The notes under the pieces were generated by a model. It did not search any database and had not been told where the DNA came from. It worked only from the letters and a program-made list of their open reading frames with translations. Positions 1-7,829 of a stretch of 54,544 nucleotides of DNA are shown in pieces (within the stretch, counting starts at the first letter, position 1; the number at the start of each line of letters is the position of its first letter). Source of the stretch: Streptomyces sp. TRM68367 (GTDB taxonomy: Bacteria > Actinomycetota > Actinomycetes > Streptomycetales > Streptomycetaceae); NCBI RefSeq assembly GCF_014495685.1, contig NZ_JACTVI010000055.1, positions 1 through 54,544 on the forward strand, read 5' to 3'. A program made the translations under genes and the position numbers.

Positions 1-141
1 CAGAACAGCGGGAAGACAACCCAGCAGGGCGTCAGTCAGTGGCTGGGCCACGATCACCGGAACCTGAGTATCAGCATCAATGTCAGTGCCGTCGCGTACG
101 GTGAGGTACCTGCAAATGACGCGCCAGCTCTTCACGAACAC
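1..141 (-). CDS. possible 5' fragment of an unidentified gene running off the left edge
   Basis: On the minus strand a reading frame stays open from a GTG at 141 (alternative GTG at 135) to the window edge, about 45 codons with no stop. The GTG at 135 is preceded by an AAGAGG-like ribosome site six bases away. Codon use is richer in A/T than in every neighbouring gene (many GAT, ACT, ATT codons), which suggests recently acquired DNA if it is coding. It would be divergent to the hydrolase starting at 191. I do not recognise the product; a mobile-element gene is one possibility. The fragment may also be non-coding. Confidence 0.25.
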   Translation of the reverse strand, partial: MFVKSWRVICRYLTVRDGTDIDADTQVPVIVAQPLTDALLGCLPAVL

Positions 142-179
142 CTCTTCACGAACAGACGTGCCAGCCCCTTTCACGAACA
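131..179. repeat. triple TTCACGAACA direct repeat
   Basis: TTCACGAACA occurs at 131-140, 145-154 and 170-179, starting 14 and 25 bases apart. The first two lie in a 14-base duplicated unit. The array sits directly 5' of the hydrolase GTG at 191 and overlaps the presumed start of the left-edge minus-strand ORF. Confidence 0.75.
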
Positions 180-190
180 GGAGACCGAAG

Positions 191-1006
191 GTGCCGGTCC
201 TCCCCGGAGCCGAGCCGTTCCGCCACGAGGGCGGGGAGGTCGCCGTCCTCCTCTGCCACGGTTTCACCGGTTCCCCGCAGTCGCTGCGCCCCTGGGCGGA
301 GTTCCTCGCCGCGCGCGGCCTGACCGTCTCGCTGCCGCTGCTGCCCGGGCACGGCACGCGCTGGGAGGACATGCAGCTCACCGGCTGGCAGGACTGGTAC
401 GCGGAGGTGGACCGCGAGCTGCGCGCCCTGCGCGAGCGCCACGCGCGCGTGTTCGTGGCCGGCCTGTCCATGGGCGGCGCGCTGGCCTTGCGGCTCGCGG
501 CGAAGCACGGGGATGCGGTCAGCGGCGTCATGGTCGTCAACCCGGCGAACAGAGTGCACGGCCTGGCGGCGTACGCCCTGCCGATGGCCCGGCACGTGGT
601 CCGTACGACGCGGGGAATCGCCAGCGACATCGCGAAGCCGGGCAGCGCTGAGCTGGGCTACGACCGGGTGCCGCTGCACGCGGCCCACTCGCTGCGGAAC
701 TTCTTCCGGATCGGCGACCGCGAGCTGCCGCAGGTCACCCAGCCGCTGCTGCTCCTGCGCAGCCCGCGGGACCATGTCGTGCCGCCGGCCGACTCGGCCC
801 GTGTCCTCAGCCGGGTGTCGTCGACGGACGTGACGGAGATCCTGCTGGAACAGAGCTACCACGTGGCGACGTTGGACCACGATGCGGACCGGATCTTCGA
901 GGAGAGCCTCGGATTCATCGGCCGGCTCGCACCCGGCGGCGTATCCGAGCCGGGGCTCGACAAGGTTCCCGGTCTCGGCATGGAAGGGACGACCGCAGGT
1001 GGCTGA
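191..1006 (+). CDS. alpha/beta hydrolase (monoacylglycerol lipase/carboxylesterase-like)
   Basis: This 271-residue cytosolic alpha/beta hydrolase probably cleaves a lipid or carboxyl ester. An HGFTGSP oxyanion-hole segment lies near residue 20, the nucleophile elbow is GLSMGG, a late RSPRDHVVPP loop carries the acid, and SYHVATLDHD supplies the catalytic His. I chose the GTG at 191 because homology begins at PVLPGAEPF; the open frame extends to 80 but the extra N-terminus crosses the direct-repeat array and looks non-coding. The stop overlaps the next gene by 8 bases (999-1006), which suggests translational coupling. The true substrate cannot be told from sequence. Confidence 0.9.
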   Translation: MPVLPGAEPFRHEGGEVAVLLCHGFTGSPQSLRPWAEFLAARGLTVSLPLLPGHGTRWEDMQLTGWQDWYAEVDRELRALRERHARVFVAGLSMGGALALRLAAKHGDAVSGVMVVNPANRVHGLAAYALPMARHVVRTTRGIASDIAKPGSAELGYDRVPLHAAHSLRNFFRIGDRELPQVTQPLLLLRSPRDHVVPPADSARVLSRVSSTDVTEILLEQSYHVATLDHDADRIFEESLGFIGRLAPGGVSEPGLDKVPGLGMEGTTAGG

Positions 1007-1619
1007 ACACGACTCCGACCGCGAGGGCCGCGAGCCCGACGAGAAGGGGGTCCCGATCGACGAGGATGCCGCCTGGGCGGCGATCGTCGCCGGGTACGGC
1101 GACGAGCCGCCGGACCCGCCGGGCGCCAAGCCGTTCAAGTCGGTCGAGGACCTGGCACGGCTGGAGTCCGGGACGAACGACGACCCCGGCGAGCGGGCCG
1201 ACAGGGCCGACGGGACCGAGGGGGTCGACAAGCCCGCGGACGCCAGGAAAGCGGAGTCCAAGGACGAGCCCCCCAGGCCGCTGGGCGGCTCGGTGTCCTT
1301 CGCGCCCGGCGTCGGGCCGCGCGACTACAGCGCGCCCGAGCCCTCCGAGGAGGACTTCGACGAGGACGACGAGGGGCACTTCGTGCCGCCGGAACCGCCG
1401 CCGCTGCCGGAGGCGGACGTGACCGCCAAGTTCGCCTGGCTGGGGGTGCTCGGCGGGCCGGTGCTGCTGTTGCTGGCGGTGCTGCTGGGCTGGGAGATGA
1501 CGTGGTGGCTGGCCACGCTGGGCATCGGCGGGTTCGTCGGCGGGTTCGTCACGCTGGTGATGCGGATGCGGACGGACGACGAGGACGACGACGATCCGGG
1601 GCGGGGTGCGGTGGTCTGA
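999..1619 (+). CDS. conserved actinobacterial membrane protein with acidic cytosolic N-terminus
   Basis: The 206-residue product has a long, charged, low-complexity N-terminal region (about residues 1-140, rich in D, E and P). Two hydrophobic segments follow near the C-terminus (roughly residues 148-168 and 172-190), and the tail is very acidic (DDEDDDD). It starts with a GTG inside the end of the hydrolase gene (GTGGCTGA overlap), so the two genes are almost certainly one operon. No catalytic motif is visible. The product is probably a small integral membrane protein of unknown role. Confidence 0.85.
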   Translation: MAEHDSDREGREPDEKGVPIDEDAAWAAIVAGYGDEPPDPPGAKPFKSVEDLARLESGTNDDPGERADRADGTEGVDKPADARKAESKDEPPRPLGGSVSFAPGVGPRDYSAPEPSEEDFDEDDEGHFVPPEPPPLPEADVTAKFAWLGVLGGPVLLLLAVLLGWEMTWWLATLGIGGFVGGFVTLVMRMRTDDEDDDDPGRGAVV

Positions 1620-1625
1620 GCCCCG

Positions 1626-2381
1626 TCATACAGCGGGGATCTTGAGGGCGGCCAGGACCGGGAGGTGGTCCGTGGCCGCCCTCAGGTCGTGTTCGCTCAC
1701 GCCGGGGTGTCCGAGCGGTACGCCGCAGCCCAGGACCTCGATGCCCTTCGTCGCGAAGATCGCGTCGATGCGCTGGCGGGGGTCGGTGGGCGTCGAGGTG
1801 TACTCGCCGCCGTGCGGGGCGATGGCCCAGCAGTCCTGGAGGCCGTCGGCGAGGCGGCGAAAGGTGCGGCCGCCGGGGCGTTCGTTGAGATCGCCGCCCG
1901 CGACGGCGTGCTCCACGCCCATGCCGGCGAGGCGGTCGAGGAGCATGCCGCCCTGCTCGTAGCGCTCGTCCTTCTGCAGGCTCAGATGGCAGCTGAGGAC
2001 GCCGAGACGGGTGCCGCCGACGCGGACGACCGCGGTCGCGAAGCCGCGGCGGTGCAGGCCAGGGGTGAGGGGCAGCAGGACGTCCTCGGTGCGCTCGACG
2101 GTGGCGCGCAGGGAACACAGGATCGCCGGTCCCGCGACGGTGGCTCCGCCGGTGAGCAGCACCAGGTCGGTGGCGCGGGCCAGCCGGGCGAGCTTCTTGC
2201 GCCAGCGGAAGAAGCGGGGGGCTTCCTGGATCAGGACCAGGTCGGGCGTGCAGGCCCTGACGACGCGGGCGAGGGCGGTGGTGTCGTCGCGCATCGAGCG
2301 GATGTTGTAGGTGAGGACGCGGATGAAGACGGAACCGTCGGGTTCGGTACGGGAGTTGGGGAGCCGGGGGGTGGACGCCAT
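1626..2381 (-). CDS. endonuclease/exonuclease/phosphatase family protein
   Basis: The 251-residue protein has the fold of DNase I, exonuclease III and inositol-phosphatase enzymes, a metal-dependent phosphodiesterase family. Visible family motifs are LTYNIRSM near the start, LIQEAPRF (metal-binding Glu), GDLNERPG (Asp/Asn pair) and ATDHLPVLA (catalytic Asp-His) near the end. The ATG at 2381 was chosen because upstream codons run into repeat DNA. The gene converges on the membrane-protein gene, with 6 bases between stops. Substrate (nucleic acid, phospholipid or nucleotide) is unknown. Confidence 0.88.
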   Translation of the reverse strand: MASTPRLPNSRTEPDGSVFIRVLTYNIRSMRDDTTALARVVRACTPDLVLIQEAPRFFRWRKKLARLARATDLVLLTGGATVAGPAILCSLRATVERTEDVLLPLTPGLHRRGFATAVVRVGGTRLGVLSCHLSLQKDERYEQGGMLLDRLAGMGVEHAVAGGDLNERPGGRTFRRLADGLQDCWAIAPHGGEYTSTPTDPRQRIDAIFATKGIEVLGCGVPLGHPGVSEHDLRAATDHLPVLAALKIPAV

Positions 2382-2490
2382 ACGGCCAAATTTACGCCGG
2401 GCCACGCGAGGTTGTGGGAGCGTGGCCCGGTGTTGGAGTGGGGTGCGCGGTCCGGCGTCTGCTGGTCGCCGGGTTTGGTCCGGGCCGCGG

Positions 2491-2690
2491 GTTGGGTGCG
2501 CAGCCCGGCGCGAGCGGTGCGCCGCCCGCGGCCACCCGTGCCGCCCTGGGGGTACCTCCCAGGGCGGCACGGCACTGGGGGAAGCACGCATGCCCGCGGC
2601 TTGCGAGTGCCGTTGTACGCCGTCGCCGACTGCGGCGCCACGCAGGCGTGGCTTGTGAGTGCCGTTGCGCGCCGTCGTCGAGTGCGGGGC
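2491..2690. repeat. dispersed repeat family A, copy 1, with nested hairpin cassette
   Basis: This fills most of the gene-free stretch 2382-2807. It opens with GTTGGGTGCGCAGCCCGGCG and contains CACCCGTGCCGCCC. A GGTACCTCCCAG...CTGGGGGA hairpin cassette (about 2550-2583) follows, then CACGCATGCCCGCGGCTTG. Two partial tandem units of the form GGCTTGYGAGTGCCGTTG...CGCCGTCG follow at about 2598 and 2650. The same modules recur at 5590-6010 and 47513-47605. I see no coding potential in it. Confidence 0.85.
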
Positions 2691-2747
2691 GTGCTGGGGG
2701 CTTGCGGCCCCCAGACCCCGCTTCCCTGAACGGCCCCGTCCTCGAAC

Positions 2748-2783
2748 TTCCCCCAAGCTCTTCGAGCAGGGCGTACCCCCAGA
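2748..2783. repeat. small CCCCCA hairpin-type repeat between two genes
   Basis: A short element of the form TTCCCCCAAGCTC...GAGC...GTACCCCCAG lies between the glucokinase stop and repeat A1. Its CCCCCA-N-ACCCCCA layout resembles the in-frame element at 43352-43396. Variants of this short motif are scattered through Streptomyces genomes (from memory). It may help end glucokinase transcription. Confidence 0.5.
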
Positions 2784-2807
2784 CGGGCTGGAAGATCTCG
2801 CCCGGCG

Positions 2808-3761
2808 TCACATGATCGGGTCCGGCTCCCTGGCCAGGTCGGCTGCGCCTACCAGGCCCGCTTTGTTGCCGAGTTGGGCGGCGAGGACGTCGGCGACCGG
2901 GCGCCAGTTGCCGCCTACCAGCCAGCGTTTGTAGGACTTGCGGATGGGCTCCAGGACCAGTTCGCCCTCGTCGGAGAGGCCGCCGCCGACGATGAAGGCG
3001 GAGGGGTCGAAGAGGGAGGCGAGGTCGGCGAGGCCGGCGCCGACCCAGCGGGCCAGCTCACGGTAGGAGTCGACGGCGACCGGGTCGCCCTGCCGGGCGG
3101 CCACGGAGATGTGCTTGCCCTCGATGCCGTCGGCACTGCCGTCACCGAGACCGAGCAGGATCTCGGCGTTCTCGGGGGTGGCGTTGGCGCGCTGCTTGGC
3201 GTATCTGACCAGGGCCCGCCCGGAGGCGTACTGCTCCCAGCAGCCCTGGGAGCCACAGCCGCACAGCAGGCCGTCGGGCACCACGCGGATGTGCCCGAAC
3301 TCGGCGGCCACACCGAAGTGCCCGCGGCGCAGCTCGTTGCCGATGATGATGCCGCCGCCCAGACCGGTGCCGAGCGTGATGCAGATGACGTTGCGGTGGC
3401 CCTTGCCGGCGCCGAACTTGTACTCGCCCCACGCGGCCGCGTTGGCGTCGTTCTCGACGACAACCGGGAGGCCCACGCGGGCCTCGACCTTCTCCTTCAG
3501 CGGCTCCTGGCGCCAGTCGATGTTGGGCGCGAAGTAGACCGTGGAACGCTGACGGTTGACGTATCCGGCGGCGCCGATACCCACGCCCACGATCTCGTGC
3601 CCGGCGCGCGCGCCCTCCACTGCCGAGGCGATGGCGTCCACGATGGCCTCGGGCGTGCTGGGGGTCGGCACCTTGTGGGTCGAGAGGATGGTGCCTTCCT
3701 CGTCGACCACGCCGGCCGCGATCTTCGTGCCGCCGATGTCGACGCCGATGGTGAGTCCCAT
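2808..3761 (-). CDS. glkA: ROK-family glucokinase
   Basis: This enzyme phosphorylates glucose with ATP at the entry to glycolysis. In S. coelicolor the orthologue also mediates glucose repression (established for GlkA). The 317-residue protein begins with the phosphate-binding motif GVDIGGTKIAAG, has ENDANAAAWGE carrying the catalytic Asp, LGTGLGGG, and the ROK zinc motif CGCGSQGCWEQY. Length is typical. The ATG at 3761 is preceded by GAGGG five bases away. The DUF5304 gene lies 55 bases upstream on the same strand, so the pair is probably cotranscribed. Confidence 0.96.
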   Translation of the reverse strand: MGLTIGVDIGGTKIAAGVVDEEGTILSTHKVPTPSTPEAIVDAIASAVEGARAGHEIVGVGIGAAGYVNRQRSTVYFAPNIDWRQEPLKEKVEARVGLPVVVENDANAAAWGEYKFGAGKGHRNVICITLGTGLGGGIIIGNELRRGHFGVAAEFGHIRVVPDGLLCGCGSQGCWEQYASGRALVRYAKQRANATPENAEILLGLGDGSADGIEGKHISVAARQGDPVAVDSYRELARWVGAGLADLASLFDPSAFIVGGGLSDEGELVLEPIRKSYKRWLVGGNWRPVADVLAAQLGNKAGLVGAADLAREPDPIM

Positions 3762-3816
3762 GAATCCCTCAGTTTCGGTCGAGCCCCGCTACGGCCAACC
3801 GTACCCGAGGGGAGTG

Positions 3817-4311
3817 TCAGTCCAAGTCGATGCGCTGGCCGGGGCCGGTGCCCTCGTCCCGGTCGTCGGGGTCGTCCAGTTCGTCCAGCTCGTCCGGACG
3901 GCCCGTCCAGCGCCGCTCCTGGGCCTGGACCGCGGAGCGGTACGCGGCGAGGAGCTCGTTGCCGGCCGCGGCGAGGTGGTCGAAGACGTCCGGGTTGCGT
4001 TCGATGACGGGCTCGACGGCGGCCTTGGCCTGTTCCACGACCTGCCGGACCGCCTGCTGCGCGGCGGGGCCGGCGACCGCGCCGAACAGCGGCGACTGCA
4101 GGCCGGACAGCTTGTCGGCGACGACGTCGACGAGCTTGCGCAGTTCCTCGGCGGCGGAGCCCGACGGCGGGCCGTACTGTGCGTGGCGGCGGGCCTTCTC
4201 CGCCTCCAGGTCCTCGGCGCACGCCGTGGCCCAGGCGTCGGCGTCGCTCGCCCGCACCTCGTCGCCCGCCGGGCGCTCGGCGGCGTCGGACGGGGGGAGC
4301 TCTTCGCTCAT
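3817..4311 (-). CDS. DUF5304 family protein (SCO2127-like)
   Basis: The 164-residue protein is soluble and acidic. The N-terminus is flexible; a predicted helical middle carries EELRKLVDVVADKL, QQAVRQVVEQAKAAV and AAAGNELLAAYRSAV; and an Asp/Glu-rich tail follows (DELDELDDPDD). No enzymatic motif is visible. The family sits next to glucokinase in streptomycetes, and the S. coelicolor homologue has been linked to glucose-dependent repression (from memory), which fits this position. The mechanism is unknown. The ATG at 4311 begins at MSEELPP. Confidence 0.88.
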   Translation of the reverse strand: MSEELPPSDAAERPAGDEVRASDADAWATACAEDLEAEKARRHAQYGPPSGSAAEELRKLVDVVADKLSGLQSPLFGAVAGPAAQQAVRQVVEQAKAAVEPVIERNPDVFDHLAAAGNELLAAYRSAVQAQERRWTGRPDELDELDDPDDRDEGTGPGQRIDLD

Positions 4312-4368
4312 GACGGACTCCTGACTACGGTTCGTCTCTCCGACGTTACCCGAACGGCCGCAGGTGGT

Positions 4369-5541
4369 TCACCGTGTGCGCGGCCACAGCTGCGGATCCG
4401 GCGCGAATCGGATGCGCAGCTCGCCGTCGCGCAGGGCGGCCCCGTCGACGGTGCAGCGGCGCAGGACGGAGGGCAGCGGCAGGATCCGGCGGAACTGCCC
4501 CGCGGCGACGACGATTTCGTCGCCGCGCCGTACGAGGTCCAGCTCGTCGCGCAGGGCGCCGGGCAGGGGGATGTGCCACACGAGTACCCCGTCGTCGGCG
4601 AGCCGGTCGGTCACGGGCCACTCGACCGCGCAGGACGATCCCGCCTCGGCGTCCGGCACGGCCAGCGCCGCGAGGTCGTCGGGGCCGCGGGGGTCGCGGC
4701 CGAGGTGGGTGACGGGGCGTACCTCGTACGCCTCCCGCCACTCCTCCAGCGTCTTGCGCTGCTGGGCGACGGGCCCGGCGAGCCAGGTGTCGCCGGATGC
4801 CTCGGGCAGTACGCGGTTGGCTACCAGGACGTCGGTGCGCAGGCCGCGCAGGGCGAGGCCGAGAGTGGTGGTGCGGACGGCGTCGGCGCCGGAGGGTCCG
4901 GGCTCGGCGACGAGCCGTACGACGGTGTCGCGGTCGGCGAGGACCGCGTCGACGGCGGCCAGCTCCACGTCCCAGTGGGCGGCCGTGTCGTACAGGGATT
5001 CCGCGGGCATGGGCACGCCCGCGAGCCGTCCCAGGACGGGGCGCAGGGCGCGGGCGGCCTGCCGTTCGGGCGGAAGCAGCCGGCGCAGGTAGCGGCGCAG
5101 TTCCTCGGGGAGGGAGAGCAGGGCGAGGGCGTGCGGGGTGGGCGGGAGGTCGACGACGAGCAGATCGTGCTGCTCGGCGAGGGCCGCGTCGCGCAGGGCA
5201 CGCAGGAGGGCGAGTTCCTCGGCGCCGGGTAGGGGGGTGAGCTCCTCGGGGTCGAGGCGGGCGGCGCCGAGGAGGTCGAGGGCGGAGGCGGTGCGTTCCT
5301 GGAGGGCGGCGAGGTCGTCCCGGAAGCGCCGGGCCGCGTCGGGCCGCCACGCGGTGAGCCGCGCACCGGCGTCCACCGGCTCGGCTCCCGTCCGGACGCC
5401 GAGTGCGACGCCGAGGGTGTCCGTACGGTCGCCGCTCAGCACGAGCGTGCGGGAGCCGGCACGGGCGGCGGCGAGCGCGGTGGCGGCGGCGAGGGTGGTA
5501 CGGCCGCTGCCGCCGGGGCCGGTGATCAGGATGGTGCGCAT
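4369..5541 (-). CDS. ArsA-like (anion-transporting) P-loop ATPase
   Basis: The 390-residue protein belongs to the ArsA/Get3 branch of SIMIBI NTPases. It has the deviant Walker A GPGGSGRTT at residues 8-16, a switch-like LLVVDLPPTPHAL segment, and a C-terminal domain typical of actinobacterial ArsA paralogues. No arsenite-binding cysteine cluster is seen, so arsenic export is unlikely. The family's role in actinobacteria is unsettled. The ATG at 5541 has a TACGGT box 8 bases upstream and no clear ribosome site. The gene is followed by DUF5304 and glkA on the same strand. Confidence 0.88.
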   Translation of the reverse strand: MRTILITGPGGSGRTTLAAATALAAARAGSRTLVLSGDRTDTLGVALGVRTGAEPVDAGARLTAWRPDAARRFRDDLAALQERTASALDLLGAARLDPEELTPLPGAEELALLRALRDAALAEQHDLLVVDLPPTPHALALLSLPEELRRYLRRLLPPERQAARALRPVLGRLAGVPMPAESLYDTAAHWDVELAAVDAVLADRDTVVRLVAEPGPSGADAVRTTTLGLALRGLRTDVLVANRVLPEASGDTWLAGPVAQQRKTLEEWREAYEVRPVTHLGRDPRGPDDLAALAVPDAEAGSSCAVEWPVTDRLADDGVLVWHIPLPGALRDELDLVRRGDEIVVAAGQFRRILPLPSVLRRCTVDGAALRDGELRIRFAPDPQLWPRTR

Positions 5542-5589
5542 GGGGGTGAACCGTAACGGACATCGGCGCTGGGCCCTGCCTCACCGTTG

Positions 5590-6010
5590 CCCGGCGTTGC
5601 TGTGGGCCGGGGGTTGGCGCGCAGCCCGGCGCGGGCGGGCTGCCGCGGGTTGACTGCGTCAGCTGGACCCCGCTTGCCAGGTGCCCGGCGTTGCCGCTGG
5701 CCGGGGGCGGGTGCGCAAACCGGCGCTACGGGGTGCCGCCCGCGCCCACCCGTGCCGCCCTGGGGTACCTCCCAGGCCCTCAAGGCACTGGGGGAGGCAC
5801 GCATGCCCGCGGCTTGCGAGCACGGTTGCGCGCCGTCGCCAGGTGCGGGCGAGTGGGGTACGGCACGCACACCTGCGGCTTGCGAGACGTTACGCGCCGT
5901 CGCCGACCGCGGCGCCGCGTGCGCACGGCAGGGCGGGCCACCACTGCCAAGTGCGGCACCCTGGGCGCGCGGCTTGGGAGCAGGTTGCGCGCCGTTGCCG
6001 GGGTGGTGTC
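5590..6010. repeat. dispersed repeat family A, copy 2 (composite)
   Basis: This fills most of the gene-free stretch 5542-6179. A partial copy lies at 5590-5660 (GCGCAGCCCGGCGCGGGC). A fuller copy begins at 5709 and carries CACCCGTGCCGCCC, then the GGTACCTCCCAG...CTGGGGGA cassette (about 5764-5794), then CACGCATGCCCGCGGCTTG. Tandem units built on GCGGCTTGCGAG...GCGCGCCGTCGCC occur at about 5809, 5875 and 5969. No convincing gene is present. Confidence 0.85.
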
Positions 6011-6152
6011 GTGGTTGCGTGGCCTGTGGGTAGCGGTTGTGTGCTGTTGTCGCGTGCGGTGGGTGGGGTGGGGCGCGCGTGTGTGCGGTCTGCCGGGGAC
6101 GCGGCGTCTTCCGGCCGGTCGGAAAACGGTCGTCTCTCGGCCGACTGGAAAC

Positions 6153-6175
6153 GGGTGGGCGGGTGGGCGGGTGGG
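6153..6175 (+). other. G-quadruplex-forming tract next to the SRPBCC gene stop
   Basis: The plus strand has six GGG runs separated by single T or C bases (GGGTGGGCGGGTGGGCGGG and onward). This satisfies the four-run G-quadruplex pattern with one-base loops. It lies five bases beyond the stop codon of the minus-strand SRPBCC gene, on that gene's template strand. Confidence 0.8.
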
Positions 6176-6179
6176 CAAA

Positions 6180-6623
6180 CTACTGCCCCGACTCCACCCG
6201 CTTCTTCAGGCCCGCCAACGCCCGGTCGATGATGACCTTCTCCGCCTTGCGTTTGATCATGCCGAGCATGGGGATCTTGACGTCGACCGTCAGGCGGTAC
6301 GTCACCTCGGTCGTCCCGGACCCGGCGGCCGGCTTCAGGATGTACGACCCGTCCAGCGACCGCAGCATCTGGGACTTGACCAGCGTCCAGGACACCTCGT
6401 GATCGCCGGTCCACGTGTACGCCAGCGTCTGGTCGTCCTTGATCGCACCGGCGTCCATGACGAGCCGGACCTGCTCGGCACGGCCCTGGTCGTCGGTCTT
6501 GATGACCTCCGTCTCCTTCACCTCGCCGGTCCACTCCGGATAGCGCGCGAAGTCGGCGATCACCGCCATGACGTCGGCCGGTGCCGCCTCGATCGTGATC
6601 GTCGAGCTGGTGTGTTCCGCCAT
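6180..6623 (-). CDS. SRPBCC/START-like polyketide cyclase-type protein
   Basis: The 147-residue protein has the helix-grip fold used for binding hydrophobic ligands. Supporting segments are the N-terminal beta strand SSTITIEAAPADV, the FARYPEWTGEVKE segment usual in this family, and the C-terminal helix KRKAEKVIIDRALAGLKKRV. The ATG at 6623 has GGAGGAG about 8 bases upstream; a longer frame to 6671 lacks such a site. The adjacent lipid genes and the matching gene next to an ArsA-like ATPase in mycobacteria suggest a lipid-related role. No ligand is known. Confidence 0.88.
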   Translation of the reverse strand: MAEHTSSTITIEAAPADVMAVIADFARYPEWTGEVKETEVIKTDDQGRAEQVRLVMDAGAIKDDQTLAYTWTGDHEVSWTLVKSQMLRSLDGSYILKPAAGSGTTEVTYRLTVDVKIPMLGMIKRKAEKVIIDRALAGLKKRVESGQ

Positions 6624-6714
6624 CGCCGTGGCTCCTCCAGATGCGGGCCGGTAAGAGATCGTCGTGCGCACTTGCGTGCAGCGTGAAGGCTACCGCGCAC
6701 GCGACCGGCCGACG

Positions 6715-7515
6715 TCACCCCCACTCCAGCGCCCACGGCTTCCCCGTCCCGGCGAAGTGCCCCACGTTCACGCACTCGGTCGCCCCGATCCGCATCCGCC
6801 GCACCAGCGGCTGGTGCACATGCCCGAACAGCGCGTACCGCGGCCGGGTCCGGCGGATCGCGTCCAGCAGCGCCCGGCTGCCCCGCTCGAAGCGCCGCGC
6901 GACGGTGTCGTAGACCAGCTCGGGCACCTCCGGCGGGATGTGCGTGCACAGCACGTCCACCTCGCCCACCGCCTCGATCTTCGCCGCGTACTCCTCGTCG
7001 CTGATCTCGTACGGCGTGCGCATCGGCGTACGCAGCCCGCCGCCGACGAACCCGAAGACCCGGCCGCCGATCTCCACCCGCTCCCCGTCGAGCACGGTCG
7101 TACCGGGACCGGCGTACTCCTGCCAGAGCATCGGCATGTCGACATTGCCGTAGGTGGCGTACGTCGGCGTGGGGAACGCGGCGAACAGCTCGGCGTACTG
7201 CCGGCGCACCGCCTTCTCGATCGCGGCGGCCCGGTCGCCGCCGATGCCGGCCCACAGCCGGGCGCCGAACTCACGTGCCTCCGCGAAGCGGCGGGCGGTG
7301 CGCAGCGCGACGATGCGGTCGGCGTTCTCCACGCCGAACAGGTCGGGGAAGATGCCGCGCGAATGGTCGGCGTAGTCCAGGAACAGCACCAGATCACCCA
7401 GGCAGATCAGGGCGTCCGCACCCTCGCCGGCTCTCGCCAGGTCACGGGCGTTGCCGTGCACGTCGCTGACCACATGGACGCGCGTTCTGTGGTTGACGGC
7501 TGGTGTGGGTGCCAT
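6715..7515 (-). CDS. calcineurin-like metallophosphoesterase
   Basis: The 266-residue protein is a two-metal phosphoesterase. Metal-ligand motifs run in the canonical order: VVSDVHGN, CLGDLVLF (GD), YGNVD (GN), CTHIPPE (H) and FGHVHQP (GHxH). The substrate is not predictable. The ATG at 7515 is preferred over a TTG three codons upstream; neither has a strong ribosome site, and a TACCCT box lies 8 bases before the ATG. The gene follows a perfect 12-base palindrome at 7573-7584 and diverges from the acyl-CoA synthetase region. Confidence 0.9.
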   Translation of the reverse strand: MAPTPAVNHRTRVHVVSDVHGNARDLARAGEGADALICLGDLVLFLDYADHSRGIFPDLFGVENADRIVALRTARRFAEAREFGARLWAGIGGDRAAAIEKAVRRQYAELFAAFPTPTYATYGNVDMPMLWQEYAGPGTTVLDGERVEIGGRVFGFVGGGLRTPMRTPYEISDEEYAAKIEAVGEVDVLCTHIPPEVPELVYDTVARRFERGSRALLDAIRRTRPRYALFGHVHQPLVRRMRIGATECVNVGHFAGTGKPWALEWG

Positions 7516-7572
7516 GACGATCAAGGGTAAGGCTGTGCGGCAAACGTGAACAGTGGCGTCAGAACCGCTGAT

Positions 7573-7584
7573 TACTGGCCAGTA
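7573..7584. promoter_or_regulatory. perfect 12-bp palindrome, candidate operator
   Basis: TACTGGCCAGTA is a perfect inverted repeat in an A/T-richer stretch, 58 bases upstream of the metallophosphoesterase start and about 40 bases upstream of the small ORF/acyl-CoA synthetase leader. The position between divergent units fits a repressor or activator site. The cognate regulator is unknown. Confidence 0.45.
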
Positions 7585-7622
7585 TTAACGCCTTGGACTA
7601 CTGTGCGCGAAGGAGCACAAAG

Positions 7623-7817
7623 GTGTGTGACGCAGCGAACATCTCGCCGGGACCCCCTGTCGCAGCAGCCATACCGGCGGGTAACGTCCGGGCAGTCCAG
7701 TCGTGCTCAGGAATTCAACCAGTGGTCCCACGGCCCCTGGTGGAGATCCCGAGCACCTGCCCGAGCCTTGGACCGCACCGTCGCATCGCACAACGTCGTG
7801 GCGCCGGCGCCCTATGA
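7623..7817 (+). CDS. candidate small ORF (64 aa) upstream of the acyl-CoA synthetase
   Basis: A GTG at 7623 follows AAGGAG with a 7-base gap, an almost ideal ribosome site, and opens a 64-codon frame ending 12 bases before the acyl-CoA synthetase start. The predicted product is proline-rich with no recognised domain and no membrane segment. It could be a small protein, a translated leader, or chance. The rest of the 7516-7829 gap holds the palindrome at 7573 and presumed divergent promoters. Confidence 0.3.
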   Translation: MCDAANISPGPPVAAAIPAGNVRAVQSCSGIQPVVPRPLVEIPSTCPSLGPHRRIAQRRGAGAL

Positions 7818-7829
7818 GGAGCAGCAGTC

